Below, in pieces: positions 17,491 to 26,604 of a DNA stretch of 64,000 bases. The notes under the pieces were generated by a model, which had not been told where the DNA came from, searched no databases, and saw only the letters and a program-made list of their open reading frames with translations. The position numbers were made by a program, and so were the translations under genes. Location: assembly GCF_003350475.1 (NCBI RefSeq), contig NZ_QQAV01000003.1, positions 274,063 to 338,062 of the forward strand, in the 5' to 3' direction. The stretch is from Pseudacidovorax intermedius (GTDB lineage: Bacteria > Pseudomonadota > Gammaproteobacteria > Burkholderiales > Burkholderiaceae_C). How positions within the stretch are numbered: position 1 is the stretch's first letter; each line of letters begins with the position of its first letter.

Positions 17491-18519
17491 CTATACGCCG
17501 GGTGGCGTACATGCCGCCGCGAAGGCGCGGCGTGCGAAATCCCAGAACAGCCGGCTCGCGTCAGGGCCCGCGGGGTCGGTGTAGCTGCCGCGGGTGCTGC
17601 CCCCGCTCCAGGCATGGCCCAGCGCCTCGATCTCCACCAGGCGCACCTCCACCACGCGTCCCCGGCGGAAGTCGGTGACCCGCATGGGATGGCGCTTGCC
17701 GCGTTGCTGAGTCACGGCGTCGGTGACCTCGGCGCCGACGGCCCGGGCCCAGACCTCGGCGGCGAGCCGGCCGGCCGCGGGCCGCACCACCGTGTCGCGT
17801 CCGCCCTGCACCACCAGCAGCGGCGGCAGCATGGCGGCGCCATCGGCCGCCAGTTCCAGCACGGGCGCGCGCCGGCCCGACATGGCCCCCAGCGCCTGGC
17901 GCGCCGACGTCGCGGCGCCAGGCGCCACGCCCGAATGCATCATCACCGCCTGCACCCGCTCGGGCGCGCGCATTGCCAGCCGCGCCGCCAGTCCCGCGCC
18001 GGCCGACAGTCCCGCCACCGCGATGCGCGAAGCATCGGCGCCGTAGAGCAGACAGGCCTGGTCGATGGCCGCCAGCACCAATCCCACCTCGGCATCGGCC
18101 CGCTGTTCAGAGAACCAGTTCCAGCAGCCTTCCGGATTGGCCAGCGCCGACTGCTGCGGATAGAGCACCAGAAAGCCCTCGCGCCGCGCCAGCGCATTCA
18201 TGCGCGAGCCGATGGCGAAGTCGCGCGCCGTCTGCCGGCAGCCGTGCAGCATCACGACCAGTGGCAGTCCGCGCGCCGGCCGCCCCGGCACCGGCGGCGG
18301 CACGAACAGGTGATAACGGCAGGCCCCACCGGCCGCGAAGGCGATCCCTGCCAGCCAGTCGCCCGGCCCGGGTGGCGGCCGCGTGCTCTCCGCCGCCGCA
18401 TCGCGCACCCGCTTGGCCGCCCCCTGCCCGGCGCGCGCCATCGCGCCGGTGACGGCCTTCAACTGCCGCTGATAGGCCTTGGCGAAAGTACGGCCGAGGG
18501 AAGGAGGACGACGGGGCAT
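17491..18519 (-). CDS. PHB-depolymerase-family esterase
   Basis: A 342-residue alpha/beta-hydrolase of the PhaZ-like esterase family. Features in order: basic N-terminal helix (RRPPSLGRTFAKAYQRQLKA), oxyanion region PLVVMLHGCRQTARDFA, WNWFSEQ, nucleophile elbow GLSAGAG with the catalytic Ser, the acid in GGRDTVVRP, and His in ALGHAWSGG. Such proteins act on polyhydroxyalkanoate oligomers or acetylated sugars. There is no clear signal peptide, so an intracellular role is likely. The frame is open to 18747, but the upstream part overlaps a repeat; MPRRPPSL matches the usual start of this family. Confidence 0.85.
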   Translation of the reverse strand: MPRRPPSLGRTFAKAYQRQLKAVTGAMARAGQGAAKRVRDAAAESTRPPPGPGDWLAGIAFAAGGACRYHLFVPPPVPGRPARGLPLVVMLHGCRQTARDFAIGSRMNALARREGFLVLYPQQSALANPEGCWNWFSEQRADAEVGLVLAAIDQACLLYGADASRIAVAGLSAGAGLAARLAMRAPERVQAVMMHSGVAPGAATSARQALGAMSGRRAPVLELAADGAAMLPPLLVVQGGRDTVVRPAAGRLAAEVWARAVGAEVTDAVTQQRGKRHPMRVTDFRRGRVVEVRLVEIEALGHAWSGGSTRGSYTDPAGPDASRLFWDFARRAFAAACTPPGV

Positions 18520-18699
18520 GGCACGGCCTTGGAAAGAAGCAAAGCGCTCCATGCTTGGGACCGCGCCGCGCGGCGTCAAGCAGCAGAAGGCCCAATGCGA
18601 TGCCGGCTGCGTACGTGGCCAGCGCACCGCGGCGTTGCCTACCGCCAGCGCGGTCCGACGAACGAATGCTCGAGAGGCCGCGGAGCAGGCCAAGCCGAA

Positions 18700-18787
18700 G
18701 CATCCGCGGAACCGGCTTTGCCGGGCCGCAGGATGCGCCCCCTGCAAGGGGGGAGGCGGAGCGCGAAGCGCGCAGCCTGGGGGTGAG
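18700..18787. repeat. Dispersed repeat R2, copy downstream of ppk2
   Basis: Carries the same GCGGAACCGGCTTTGCCGGG core as the copy at 16033, then GCAGGATGCGCCCCCTGCAA and a GGAGCGCGAAGCGCGCAGCC hairpin ending right at the ppk2 stop. It occupies most of the 268-bp gap between ppk2 and the esterase gene. The rest of the gap (18520-18699) shows no convincing gene. A transcription-terminating or mRNA-stabilising role is possible. Confidence 0.7.
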
Positions 18788-19711
18788 TCAATAGATCTCC
18801 GGAACGATCATGCTCTGCGGCACGGGCTGGCGGAAGTAGTCGGGATGCCGCTCCCGGTCCGGCAGCGCGATGGGCGGATGCTCCACCTCGCGGTAGGGCA
18901 TCTGGCCCAGCAGGTGCGTGATGCAGTTCAGGCGCGCCTTCTTCTTGTCCACCGCCTGAACCACCCACCACGGCGCCTCGGGAATGTGGGTGCGCTCCAG
19001 CATCGCCTCCTTGGCCTTGGTGTAGTCCTCCCAGCGGCGGCGGCTTTCCAGGTCCATGGGGCTGAGCTTCCACTGCTTGAGCGGATCGTGGATGCGGCCC
19101 AGGAAGCGCAGGTGCTGCTCCTCGTCGGTGATGGAGAACCAGTACTTGATCAGCCGGATGCCCGAGCGCACCAGCATCTTCTCGAACTCGGGGACGGTGC
19201 GGAAGAACTCCTCCAGCTCGTCGTCGGTGCAGAAACCCATCACCTTCTCGACGCCGGCGCGGTTGTACCAGCTGCGGTCGAACAGCACCATCTCGCCGGC
19301 CGCCGGCAGGTGCGACACATAGCGCTGGAAGTACCACTGCGTGCGCTCACGGTCATTGGGCGCTGGCAGTGCCGCCACGCGGGCCACCCGCGGGTTCAGG
19401 CGCTGGGTGATGCGCTTGATCACGCCCCCTTTGCCCGCCGCGTCGCGGCCCTCGAAGAGGATCACCACCTTCTGGCCGGTGTGCTGCACCCAGTCCTGCA
19501 GCTTGACCAGTTCGCCCTGCAGGCGGAAGAGCGCCTCGAAGTAGGTGCGGCGCGGCAGGCCGCCTTCCTCGTGCTGCAGCTTGCTGTCGGGGCCGACCAC
19601 GCGGTCCTCCAGCTCCAGCTCGATCTCCTCGTCGTAGCCGTCGATCAGATCCTCGGCGATGCGGCGCATCAGCACGTCATGGTCGGTGGGCGTGAAGTCG
19701 GAAGAAGGCAT
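18788..19711 (-). CDS. ppk2: Polyphosphate kinase 2
   Basis: Transfers phosphate between polyphosphate and nucleoside di- or monophosphates. A 307-residue single-domain PPK2: Walker A FEGRDAAGKGGVIKRI near residue 85, PNDRERTQWYFQRYVSHLPA, the Walker B/lid region FDRSWYNRAGVEKVMGF and IRLIKYWFSITDEEQ. The length and single domain fit PPK2 class I. The start MPSSDFTPTDHD follows GAAGAAGG-like sequence, and a longer frame to 19783 is less likely. It is divergent from the CorA-like transporter gene. Confidence 0.94.
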   Translation of the reverse strand: MPSSDFTPTDHDVLMRRIAEDLIDGYDEEIELELEDRVVGPDSKLQHEEGGLPRRTYFEALFRLQGELVKLQDWVQHTGQKVVILFEGRDAAGKGGVIKRITQRLNPRVARVAALPAPNDRERTQWYFQRYVSHLPAAGEMVLFDRSWYNRAGVEKVMGFCTDDELEEFFRTVPEFEKMLVRSGIRLIKYWFSITDEEQHLRFLGRIHDPLKQWKLSPMDLESRRRWEDYTKAKEAMLERTHIPEAPWWVVQAVDKKKARLNCITHLLGQMPYREVEHPPIALPDRERHPDYFRQPVPQSMIVPEIY

Positions 19712-19811
19712 GGCGATGCACCGGAAAGTGGGACACAAGAACGCCGCACATGCTCGTGCGGCCCCATGACGCAACCATGACACCCGGGGCCCGTGCCGTC
19801 ATCGGATTGAC

Positions 19812-20951
19812 ATGCCGACGTCACATCATCCCAGACCTACTTTCGCTCCCCGCGCCGTGCCCTCGCCCCTGCCGCCCCCCGCTCCGCTCGCCGCAGCCGC
19901 CCATGGCGCCGACGCCGCCGGATTGATCTGCGGCTACCTCTTCGACGGCGAGGCGTCCTCGCCGCCGCGCCCGCTGGACCTGGACGAGGCCGCGCTGTGG
20001 CTGCAGGGCGTCGCCGACACGCGCAGCGACACCGGCACCCATGCCGGCGCCGTGGCCCGGGCCGAGCCGGACGGCGCCCCGCCCTATGCCTGGCTGCACT
20101 TCAACCTCAGCCATGCGCAGGCCCAGCGCTGGCTGGAGCGCCATGCCGGCCTGCCCGACAGCTTCTACGAGGCGCTGCGCGAGGGCACCCATTCGACCCG
20201 CATCGAGCGCGACGACGACGCCCTGGTGGCCGTCATCAACGACCTGCATTTCGACTTCGGCTTCGAGCCTTCGGACATCGCCACGCTGTGGATCGGCGTC
20301 GGCCCGCGTCTGGTGGTGACGGCCCGCACGCGGCCGCTGCGCTCGGTGGACGACCTGCGCCTGGCCGTGCGCACCGGCGAGGCGCCCCGCTCCACCACCG
20401 AACTGCTGGAGCGGCTGATGCGCACGCAGGCGGATGTGCTGGTGGGCGTGGTGCGCACCGTCACCGGCCGCATCGACGCCATCGAGGACGCGCTGCTCGC
20501 CCGCCGCCCCGACGCGCAGCGCGCGAAGCTGGGCGAGCTGCGGCGCGTGCTGGTGCGACTTCAGCGCCTGCTGGCGCCCGAGCCGGCGGCGCTGTTCCGC
20601 CTGCTGCAGCGCCCGCCGGCCTGGATGGCCGAGGCCGATGCGCAGGGGCTGCGCGATGCGTCGGAGGAGTTCTCGGTCGTCCTGCGCGACATGCACGGGT
20701 TGCAGGAGCGCGTGAAGCTGCTGCAGGAAGAGATCGCCGCCAGCGTTCAGGAGGACAACAACCGCAGCCTGTTCGTGCTGACGGTGGTGACGGTGCTGGC
20801 GCTGCCCATCAACATCCTGGCCGGCCTGTTCGGCATGAACGTGGGCGGCATCCCGCTGGCCGAGAACCCGCATGGGTTCTGGCACCTGGTGGCCATCGTG
20901 GCCACCTTCACGGCCGTGGCGGCCTGGCTGGCCTTCAGGAAGAAGAAGTAG
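19812..20951 (+). CDS. zntB: CorA-family metal transporter, ZntB-like
   Basis: Inner-membrane divalent cation transporter, 379 residues. The long cytoplasmic N-terminal domain carries WLHFNLSHAQAQRWL and DLHFDFGFEPSDIATLW; coiled segments follow (around residues 200-300). Two C-terminal membrane spans flank the pore signature GMNVGG (near residue 343). The GMN motif is invariant in CorA, and the N-terminal domain resembles ZntB zinc transporters more than CorA magnesium transporters. It ends 17 bases inside the convergent small gene. Confidence 0.88.
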   Translation: MPTSHHPRPTFAPRAVPSPLPPPAPLAAAAHGADAAGLICGYLFDGEASSPPRPLDLDEAALWLQGVADTRSDTGTHAGAVARAEPDGAPPYAWLHFNLSHAQAQRWLERHAGLPDSFYEALREGTHSTRIERDDDALVAVINDLHFDFGFEPSDIATLWIGVGPRLVVTARTRPLRSVDDLRLAVRTGEAPRSTTELLERLMRTQADVLVGVVRTVTGRIDAIEDALLARRPDAQRAKLGELRRVLVRLQRLLAPEPAALFRLLQRPPAWMAEADAQGLRDASEEFSVVLRDMHGLQERVKLLQEEIAASVQEDNNRSLFVLTVVTVLALPINILAGLFGMNVGGIPLAENPHGFWHLVAIVATFTAVAAWLAFRKKK

Positions 20952-21225
20952 CGTCGACGGACGTGGCCGGTGTCTCCGGCGACTGATGCACCTGCATGGA
21001 GAGATCGAACAGCTTGGCCTTGCCCGCGTAGTAGCGGTCCAGGCGCCAGTCGCGCAGCACCTCGATGGCCAGGTCGAAGCTCTTGTAGTCCAGGTCGTAG
21101 AGCGAGGACAGGTCGAAACCGCGGTCGGTCTCCAGCGCCAGGACCAGGGCCGCCAGCGTACGGGCCGCTGGATCTTCCGGCGGGCGGCGTTCGATGTAGC
21201 GGCGGGCTTCCTTGATGGCGTTCAT
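20935..21225 (-). CDS. Small conserved hypothetical protein
   Basis: A 96-residue acidic, helical protein (MNAIKEARRYIERRPPEDPA) with TLAALVLALETDRGFDLSSL and YDLDYKSFDLAIEVLRDWRL in the middle. The codon pattern is that of a real gene, and the end overlaps zntB by 17 bases. I do not recognise a functional family, though similar short proteins are common in Burkholderiales genomes. No signal peptide or membrane span. Confidence 0.7.
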   Translation of the reverse strand: MNAIKEARRYIERRPPEDPAARTLAALVLALETDRGFDLSSLYDLDYKSFDLAIEVLRDWRLDRYYAGKAKLFDLSMQVHQSPETPATSVDATSSS

Positions 21226-21380
21226 GCGTAGGTAGAGGATGACAGACGGTCGTGGATTCTGCCCTTGCGTCCTGCCTGGAAATATGACAACTCCGAGTCA
21301 GTCCCGGGGTTGTTCCCAGGGGACCGCCGGCCCCTTCGCGCCCCCCGGCCCCTGCGCCGGCAGGGCAAAGACCGACTCCT

Positions 21381-21386
21381 TAGAAT
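21381..21386 (+). promoter_or_regulatory. -10 element of a probable leaderless PHP-phosphatase transcript
   Basis: TAGAAT ends 7 bases before the GTG at 21394, so RNA synthesis should begin at the start codon itself. There is no Shine-Dalgarno sequence upstream, which fits leaderless translation. Confidence 0.5.
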
Positions 21387-21393
21387 CGAGCGA

Positions 21394-22251
21394 GTGCCCG
21401 ACCACGACATCAACGCCGACCTGCATTGCCACTCCGTGGTCTCGGACGGCACGTTGACGCCCGAAGCGCTGGCCGCCCGCGCCGCCGCCAATGGCGTGCA
21501 GCTCTGGGCCCTGACGGACCATGACGAGGTCGGCGGCCTGGAACGCGCGGCCGAAGCCGCCCGCGCCAACGGCCTGCGCTTCCTCACCGGTGTCGAGATC
21601 TCCGTCACCTTCTGCAGCGAGACGGTGCACATCGTGGGCCTGGGCTTCGATGCCGCGGACGCCGCGGTGCGCCAGGGCCTGTACGACACCCGCAACGGCC
21701 GCGGCCCGCGCGCCCGCGAGATCGCCGATCAGCTTGCCCGGGTCGGCATCAAGGGGGCCTATGAAGGCGCGCTGCGCTTCGTCGGCAATCCCGAACTCAT
21801 CTCCCGCACGCACTTCGCGCGCTTCCTGGTCGAGCAGGGCCACTGCCGCGACACCTCCGAGGTGTTCCGCAAGTACCTGACCGAAGGCAAGCCCGGCTAC
21901 GTGCCCCACCGCTGGGCCAGCCTGGGCGACGCGATCCGCTGGATCCGCGATGCCGGCGGCGTCGCGGTCATCGCGCACCCGGGCCGCTACAAGTTCACCG
22001 CCAACGAGGAATACGCCCTCTTCACCGAATTCAAGGGCCACGGCGGCCAAGCGGTGGAGGTGGTCACCGGCAGCCACACGCCCGCCGAGTACGTGGAATA
22101 CGCCGACAAGGCGAAGGAGTTCGGCCTGGCCGCCTCCCGCGGCAGCGACTTCCACAGCCCCGACGAAAGCCATTGCGACCTGGGGCGTCTGCCCCTTCTC
22201 TCGCCCAGCCTGCAGCCCGTCTGGTCCCTGCTGGCGGACCGCGTGCAGTGA
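21394..22251 (+). CDS. PHP-domain phosphoesterase (RNase AM / nucleoside 3',5'-bisphosphate phosphatase type)
   Basis: Metal-dependent phosphoesterase of 285 residues. PHP motifs in order: NADLHCHSVVSDGTLTP (motif I), ALTDHDEVGG (II), GVEISVTF (III), VAVIAHPGRY and ASRGSDFHSP (IV). The arrangement with a PHP-associated insertion matches the YciV/RNase AM family, which removes 5' nucleotides from RNA and hydrolyses nucleoside 3',5'-bisphosphates. The GTG at 21394 is chosen because the family starts at this residue and a -10 element lies directly upstream; the open frame to 21265 is GC-rich noise. It overlaps the next gene as GTGA. Confidence 0.88.
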   Translation: MPDHDINADLHCHSVVSDGTLTPEALAARAAANGVQLWALTDHDEVGGLERAAEAARANGLRFLTGVEISVTFCSETVHIVGLGFDAADAAVRQGLYDTRNGRGPRAREIADQLARVGIKGAYEGALRFVGNPELISRTHFARFLVEQGHCRDTSEVFRKYLTEGKPGYVPHRWASLGDAIRWIRDAGGVAVIAHPGRYKFTANEEYALFTEFKGHGGQAVEVVTGSHTPAEYVEYADKAKEFGLAASRGSDFHSPDESHCDLGRLPLLSPSLQPVWSLLADRVQ

Positions 22252-23180
22252 CCGGCGCGGCCTGCGCCCCGCGGGGTGCCGTCCCCGCGAGCGACACGCT
22301 GCGGACGCTGGCCGGCATGGCCCTGCTGCTGCTGGCCGTGGGCTGCTTCGCGGTGCTCGACACCACCACCAAGGTCGCTTCGGCCACCGTGCCCGTGTTC
22401 ATGGCCGTGTGGTTCCGCTATGCCTTCCAGGCCGTGGCCACCACCGCCATCCTGCTGCCCCTGCACGGCACGGCGCTGCTGCGCACGCAGCATCCGCGCT
22501 TCCAGGTGCTGCGCGGGGCGCTGCTGCTGGGCAGCAGCCTGCTGGCCTATCTGAGCCTGGGCCACATGCCCATGGCCGAATTCACCGCCATCGTGCTCGT
22601 CGTGCCGCTGGCCGTCACGCTGATGGCCGCCACCCTCCTGGGCGAGCGGGTGTCGGCCCTGCGCTGGGCCCTCGTGGCCGGCGGCTTCGTGGGCACGCTG
22701 CTGATCCTGCGCCCGGGCGGCGAGGGCTTCGGCTGGGCGGTCGTGATGCCCGTGGGGCTGGTGGTGTGCAACGCCTGGTTCCAGGTGCTGACCAGTCGTC
22801 TGGCCCGCACCGAGAAGCCGCTGACGCTGCACTTCTACACCGGCTGGGTGGGCACGCTGATCGCGGCGCTGTTCCTGCCCTTCGCCTGGCAGGCGCTGCC
22901 CGCCTGGCAGGACTGGGCGCTGCTGGCCCTCATGGGGCTGATGGGCACGGTGGGCCACTTCCTGCTGATCCTGGCCTACCAGCGCGCCCATGCGTCCACC
23001 CTCACCCCCTTTCTCTACGCCCAGATCGGCTTCGCCATGCTGGGGGGCTGGCTGGTGTTCGACCAGTTGCCCGACCGCATGTCGTTCGCGGGCATCGGCC
23101 TGATCGCCGTGTGCGGCGCCGGTGGCGCCTGGCTGACGGTGCGCGAGCGGCGCCAGCCCATCGAGCCGGTCGAGGGCTGA
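22248..23180 (+). CDS. EamA/DMT-family transporter
   Basis: Inner-membrane transporter with ten predicted spans in 310 residues: two EamA repeats, roughly residues 20-150 and 165-300. The first repeat contains FAVLDTTTKVASATVPVFMA and WFRYAFQAV; the repeat boundary is TLLILRPGGEGFGWAVVMP. The GTG at 22248 overlaps the previous stop as GTGA, whereas the ATG at 22173 would lie well inside that gene. The substrate is unknown; family members export metabolites or amino acids. Confidence 0.88.
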   Translation: MTGAACAPRGAVPASDTLRTLAGMALLLLAVGCFAVLDTTTKVASATVPVFMAVWFRYAFQAVATTAILLPLHGTALLRTQHPRFQVLRGALLLGSSLLAYLSLGHMPMAEFTAIVLVVPLAVTLMAATLLGERVSALRWALVAGGFVGTLLILRPGGEGFGWAVVMPVGLVVCNAWFQVLTSRLARTEKPLTLHFYTGWVGTLIAALFLPFAWQALPAWQDWALLALMGLMGTVGHFLLILAYQRAHASTLTPFLYAQIGFAMLGGWLVFDQLPDRMSFAGIGLIAVCGAGGAWLTVRERRQPIEPVEG

Positions 23181-23202
23181 ACTTCGACAGGAGGACAAGA
23201 CC

Positions 23203-23838
23203 ATGGCCCAGTATTTCGAGGTCCACCCCGACAACCCGCAACCGCGGCTGCTCAAGCAGGCGGCGGCCCTGCTCGCCAAGGGCGAGGTGATCGCGGTGCC
23301 CACCGACTCGAGCTATGCGCTCGCCTGCCAGCTGGACGACCGGAATGCCGTCGACAAGCTGCGCCGCATCCGCCAGATCGACGAGAAGCGGCTGCTGACC
23401 CTGCTGTGCCGCGACCTGAGCGAGCTGGCCAATTACGCCCGCGTGGACAACCGCCAGTACCGCCTGCTCAAGACCTGCACGCCCGGCCCCTACACCTTCG
23501 TGCTGGAGGCGACCAAGGAAGTCCCCCGCCGCGTGAGCCATCCGCAGCGCAAGACCATCGGCCTGCGGGTGCCCGAGCATCCGGTGCTGGCCGAGCTGCT
23601 GGCGCTGCACGGCGCGCCGCTGCTGGCCAGTACGCTGATCCCGCCGGGCGAGACCGAGCCGATGAACGACCCGCAGGAGATCCGCGACCGCTTCGAGAAG
23701 CTGGTCGGCGCCGTGATCGATGCCGGCGCCTGCACGTCCGAGCCGACCACGGTGGTCGACCTGACGCCCATGGACGCGGGCGGCGAGCCGGCGCTGATCC
23801 GGCAGGGCCGCGGCCCGCTGGGGCCGCTGGGCCTGTGA
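23203..23838 (+). CDS. Sua5/YciO/YrdC-family protein (YciO type)
   Basis: A 211-residue YrdC-fold protein starting after GACAGGAGGACAAGACC. The segment VIAVPTDSSYALACQLDDRNAVDKL is the nucleotide/threonylcarbamate cleft. KRLLTLLCRDLSEL, PGPYTFVLEATKEVPRR and GLRVPEHPVL are typical of YciO homologues. Related TsaC enzymes make threonylcarbamoyl-AMP for tRNA t6A; YciO paralogues are less active. It lies in a housekeeping run with the M50 protease and trpS. Confidence 0.85.
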   Translation: MAQYFEVHPDNPQPRLLKQAAALLAKGEVIAVPTDSSYALACQLDDRNAVDKLRRIRQIDEKRLLTLLCRDLSELANYARVDNRQYRLLKTCTPGPYTFVLEATKEVPRRVSHPQRKTIGLRVPEHPVLAELLALHGAPLLASTLIPPGETEPMNDPQEIRDRFEKLVGAVIDAGACTSEPTTVVDLTPMDAGGEPALIRQGRGPLGPLGL

Positions 23839-23848
23839 ATCCGTCTGA

Positions 23849-23854
23849 GACAAT
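23849..23854 (+). promoter_or_regulatory. -10 element of a probable leaderless M50-protease transcript
   Basis: GACAAT ends 6 bases before the GTG at 23861. No Shine-Dalgarno sequence is present. Together with the elements at 10504 and 21381 it suggests a leaderless promoter class. Confidence 0.45.
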
Positions 23855-23860
23855 CCCGCG

Positions 23861-24532
23861 GTGGAAGCCTCCAACCTCATCCAGACCGTCCTCATCTACG
23901 CCCTGCCGGTGATCTTCGCGATCACGGTGCACGAGGCGGCCCATGGCTACGTCGCCCGGCACTTCGGCGACAACACCGCGCAGATGATGGGGCGGCTCAC
24001 GCTCAACCCGCTCAAGCACATCGATCCGATCGGCACCATCGCCATGCCGATCCTGCTGTATTTCGCCACCTCGGGCGCCTTCCTGTTCGGCTATGCCAAG
24101 CCGGTGCCGGTCAACTTCGGCCACCTGCGCAACCCCAAGCGCGACATGATCTGGGTGGCGCTGGCCGGGCCGGCCTCCAACTTCATCCAGGCCATCCTCT
24201 GGACGCTGTTCCTGGTCGGGCTCACCGTGGCGGGCGTGCAGGAGCGCTTCTTCGTCGGCATGGCCAACGCCGGCATCCTGACCAACCTGGTCATGTGGGC
24301 CTTCAACCTGTTCCCGCTGCCGCCGCTCGACGGCGGCCGCATCCTGGCCGGCCTGCTGCCACGTGGCCGGGCACAGTACTGGCTAGCACGCATCGAGCCC
24401 TTCGGTTTCTTCATCGTCATGGGCCTGGTGGTGCTGGGCGTGGTCGGCTCGCTGTGGCTGCGGCCGCTGATGGGCCTGGGCTATGCCTTCCTGAACCTGC
24501 TGATCTCTCCCATTGCCGCGCTGCTGCGCTGA
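23861..24532 (+). CDS. Site-2 protease family (M50) membrane metalloprotease
   Basis: Intramembrane zinc protease of 223 residues with about five or six hydrophobic spans. [17 protein letters not shown] holds the HExxH metal site (near residue 24), and [14 protein letters not shown] holds the conserved Asp of the LDG motif. [15 protein letters not shown] is family-specific. No PDZ domain is present, so it is the short YwhC/Rip3-type form rather than RseP. It starts with GTG directly behind a -10 element. Substrate unknown. Confidence 0.9.
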   Translation: MEASNLIQTVLIYALPVIFAITVHEAAHGYVARHFGDNTAQMMGRLTLNPLKHIDPIGTIAMPILLYFATSGAFLFGYAKPVPVNFGHLRNPKRDMIWVALAGPASNFIQAILWTLFLVGLTVAGVQERFFVGMANAGILTNLVMWAFNLFPLPPLDGGRILAGLLPRGRAQYWLARIEPFGFFIVMGLVVLGVVGSLWLRPLMGLGYAFLNLLISPIAALLR

Positions 24533-24560
24533 CCCCCTTTTCGCTGCCGTCCGCCCCGCC

Positions 24561-25898
24561 ATGTCCTCCGCCTCCGCTCCGACCCGCTTCCTGACCGGCA
24601 TCACCACCACCGGCACGCCGCACCTGGGCAACTACGTGGGCTCGATCCGCCATTCGGTGCGCTTCAGCCAGCGCCCGGACGTGCAGAGCTACTACTTCCT
24701 GGCCGACTACCACGCGCTCATCAAGTGCGACGAGCCGGCGCGCATTCAGCGCTCCACGCTGGAGATCGCGGCCTCGTGGCTGGCCTGCGGGCTCGACCCG
24801 GAGCGCGTCACCTTCTACCGCCAGTCCGACATTCCCGAGATTCCGGAGCTGACCTGGTTCCTCAGCTGCGTGACCGGCAAGGGCGTGCTCAACCGCGCCC
24901 ATGCCTACAAGGCCGCGGTGGACCGCAACACCGCCGCCGGCACCGACCCGGATGCCGACGTGAGCATCGGCCTGTTCATGTACCCGGCGCTGATGGCGGC
25001 CGACATCCTGATGTTCAACGCCCACAAGGTGCCGGTGGGCCGCGACCAGGTGCAGCACATCGAGATGGCGCGCGACATGGCGCAGCGCTTCAACCACCTC
25101 TACGGCGAGCACTTCACGCTGCCCGAGGCCGAGATCGACGACGCCGTCGCCCTGCTGCCCGGCCTGGATGGCCGCAAGATGAGCAAGAGCTACGGCAACA
25201 CCATTCCCCTCTTCTCCTCGCGTGCGCAGTTGCAGAAGCTGATCGCCAGCATCGTGACCGACTCGCGCGCGCCCGGCGAGCCCAAGGAGACCGATGGCTC
25301 GGCGCTGTTCCAGATCTACCAGGCCTTCGCCACCGCCGACGAGACCGACGCGCTGCGCAAGGCCTATGCCGAGGGCATCGCCTGGGGCGACGCCAAGCAG
25401 GTGCTGGTGGACCGCATCGACCAGGAGGTCGCCCCCCTGCGCGAACGCTATGAGGCGCTGATGGCCGAGCCCCAGCGCATCGAGGACACTCTGCGCGCGG
25501 GCGGCGAGAAGGCCCGCGTGCTCTCGCGCGCGCTGACCTCGCGGCTGCGCGAGGCCGTGGGCCTGCGCAACCTGGGCCAGCTCGGCGCTGCCGCCGGCGG
25601 CACGACGAAGGCCGCCAAGGCCGCCCGGCCCAGCTTCAAGCAGTACCGCGAGCGCGACGACGGGCAGTTCTACTTCAAGCTGCAGGACGCCCGCGGCACG
25701 GTGCTGCTGCAAAGCCAGGGCTTCGCATCGCCCCAGGAAGCCGGCCGCGCCATCGCCCAGTTGCAGGCGGAGGGCGAACCGGCCCTCGCGGCGCTGGCTT
25801 CCCGGCTCGCGCCGCTGGACAATGCTGCGCGCGCTGCCGTCGTGGCAGCGCTGGCCGTGCTGGCGGAAGCGGCGGCCGAATCCGCCCCAGCGTCCTGA
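24561..25898 (+). CDS. trpS: Tryptophan--tRNA ligase with C-terminal YegP-like domain
   Basis: Charges tRNA-Trp. The 445-residue chain has the class I catalytic core: [18 protein letters not shown] (the HIGH equivalent is TPHLGN) and [10 protein letters not shown] (KMSKS). From about residue 350 a segment absent from short TrpS enzymes follows, with [18 protein letters not shown] and [20 protein letters not shown], which resembles the YegP/DUF1508 fold, and then an alanine-rich helix. The ATG at 24561 is preferred over one at 24513, which lies in the previous gene. The extension may bind RNA or aid folding (inference). Confidence 0.93.
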   Translation: MSSASAPTRFLTGITTTGTPHLGNYVGSIRHSVRFSQRPDVQSYYFLADYHALIKCDEPARIQRSTLEIAASWLACGLDPERVTFYRQSDIPEIPELTWFLSCVTGKGVLNRAHAYKAAVDRNTAAGTDPDADVSIGLFMYPALMAADILMFNAHKVPVGRDQVQHIEMARDMAQRFNHLYGEHFTLPEAEIDDAVALLPGLDGRKMSKSYGNTIPLFSSRAQLQKLIASIVTDSRAPGEPKETDGSALFQIYQAFATADETDALRKAYAEGIAWGDAKQVLVDRIDQEVAPLRERYEALMAEPQRIEDTLRAGGEKARVLSRALTSRLREAVGLRNLGQLGAAAGGTTKAAKAARPSFKQYRERDDGQFYFKLQDARGTVLLQSQGFASPQEAGRAIAQLQAEGEPALAALASRLAPLDNAARAAVVAALAVLAEAAAESAPAS

Positions 25899-25957
25899 CC
25901 CGGCACGTCGCCCCCGACGGACGCCATCTCCCGGCCCTCTCTCCAGACACGCACACC

Positions 25958-26557
25958 ATGAGCATCTACGTCATCGACGACCACCCCCTCATGCGCGAGG
26001 CCATCGTGATGGTCCTTCGCCGCCTGCGGCCCTCCGAGAACGTGGTCGAACTCGACCGCCTGGACAAGCTGGCCAACGCCGTGGAGCACCACGGCCGGCC
26101 CAAGCTGTTCTGCCTCGACCTCAAGCTGCCCGACGTCACCGGCGTCTCGGGCGTGCTGACGGTCAAGGAGTCGTACCCCGACATCCCGGTGGCCGTGTAC
26201 TCCGCCTCGCCCGCCGCCGACATGGAAGAGGCCTGCATCGAGGCCGGTGCGGACATCTACATCGAGAAGTCCAGCGGCTCGGCCGAGCTGACGGCGGCCC
26301 TGCGCGGCCTGCTGCTGGCCGACGACGGCGACCTGGAGCCGCCGGCGCCCACGGGCAAGCTCTCGCGTCGGCAGACGCAGCTGATCGCCATGCTCGACCA
26401 AGGCCTGTCCAACCGCGACATCGCGACCCAGCTGGAGATCAGCGAGCACACCGTCAAGGTGCACCTGTGGCGGCTGTTCCGCAGACTGGGCGTCAAGAGC
26501 CGCACGCAGGCGCTGCACCATGCGCGCAGCCACGGCCTGCTTTCCAACCTGCGCTGA
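25958..26557 (+). CDS. LuxR/NarL-family response regulator
   Basis: A 199-residue response regulator. The receiver (1-120) has the acidic pair in YVIDDHPLMREA, phosphoacceptor Asp in FCLDLKLPDVTG and Lys in IYIEKSSG. The DNA-binding domain (residues 135-195) has LSRRQTQLIAMLDQGLSNRD, then IATQLEISEHTVKVHLWRLF. It probably pairs with the histidine kinase at 30941-32329; both are separated from any other partner and flank the iron cassette. Target genes unknown. Confidence 0.9.
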   Translation: MSIYVIDDHPLMREAIVMVLRRLRPSENVVELDRLDKLANAVEHHGRPKLFCLDLKLPDVTGVSGVLTVKESYPDIPVAVYSASPAADMEEACIEAGADIYIEKSSGSAELTAALRGLLLADDGDLEPPAPTGKLSRRQTQLIAMLDQGLSNRDIATQLEISEHTVKVHLWRLFRRLGVKSRTQALHHARSHGLLSNLR

Positions 26558-26604
26558 CCTTCTGCCTGCCAGGGCAGCCTCGGCGCCCGGATGTACGCCA
26601 TAGA

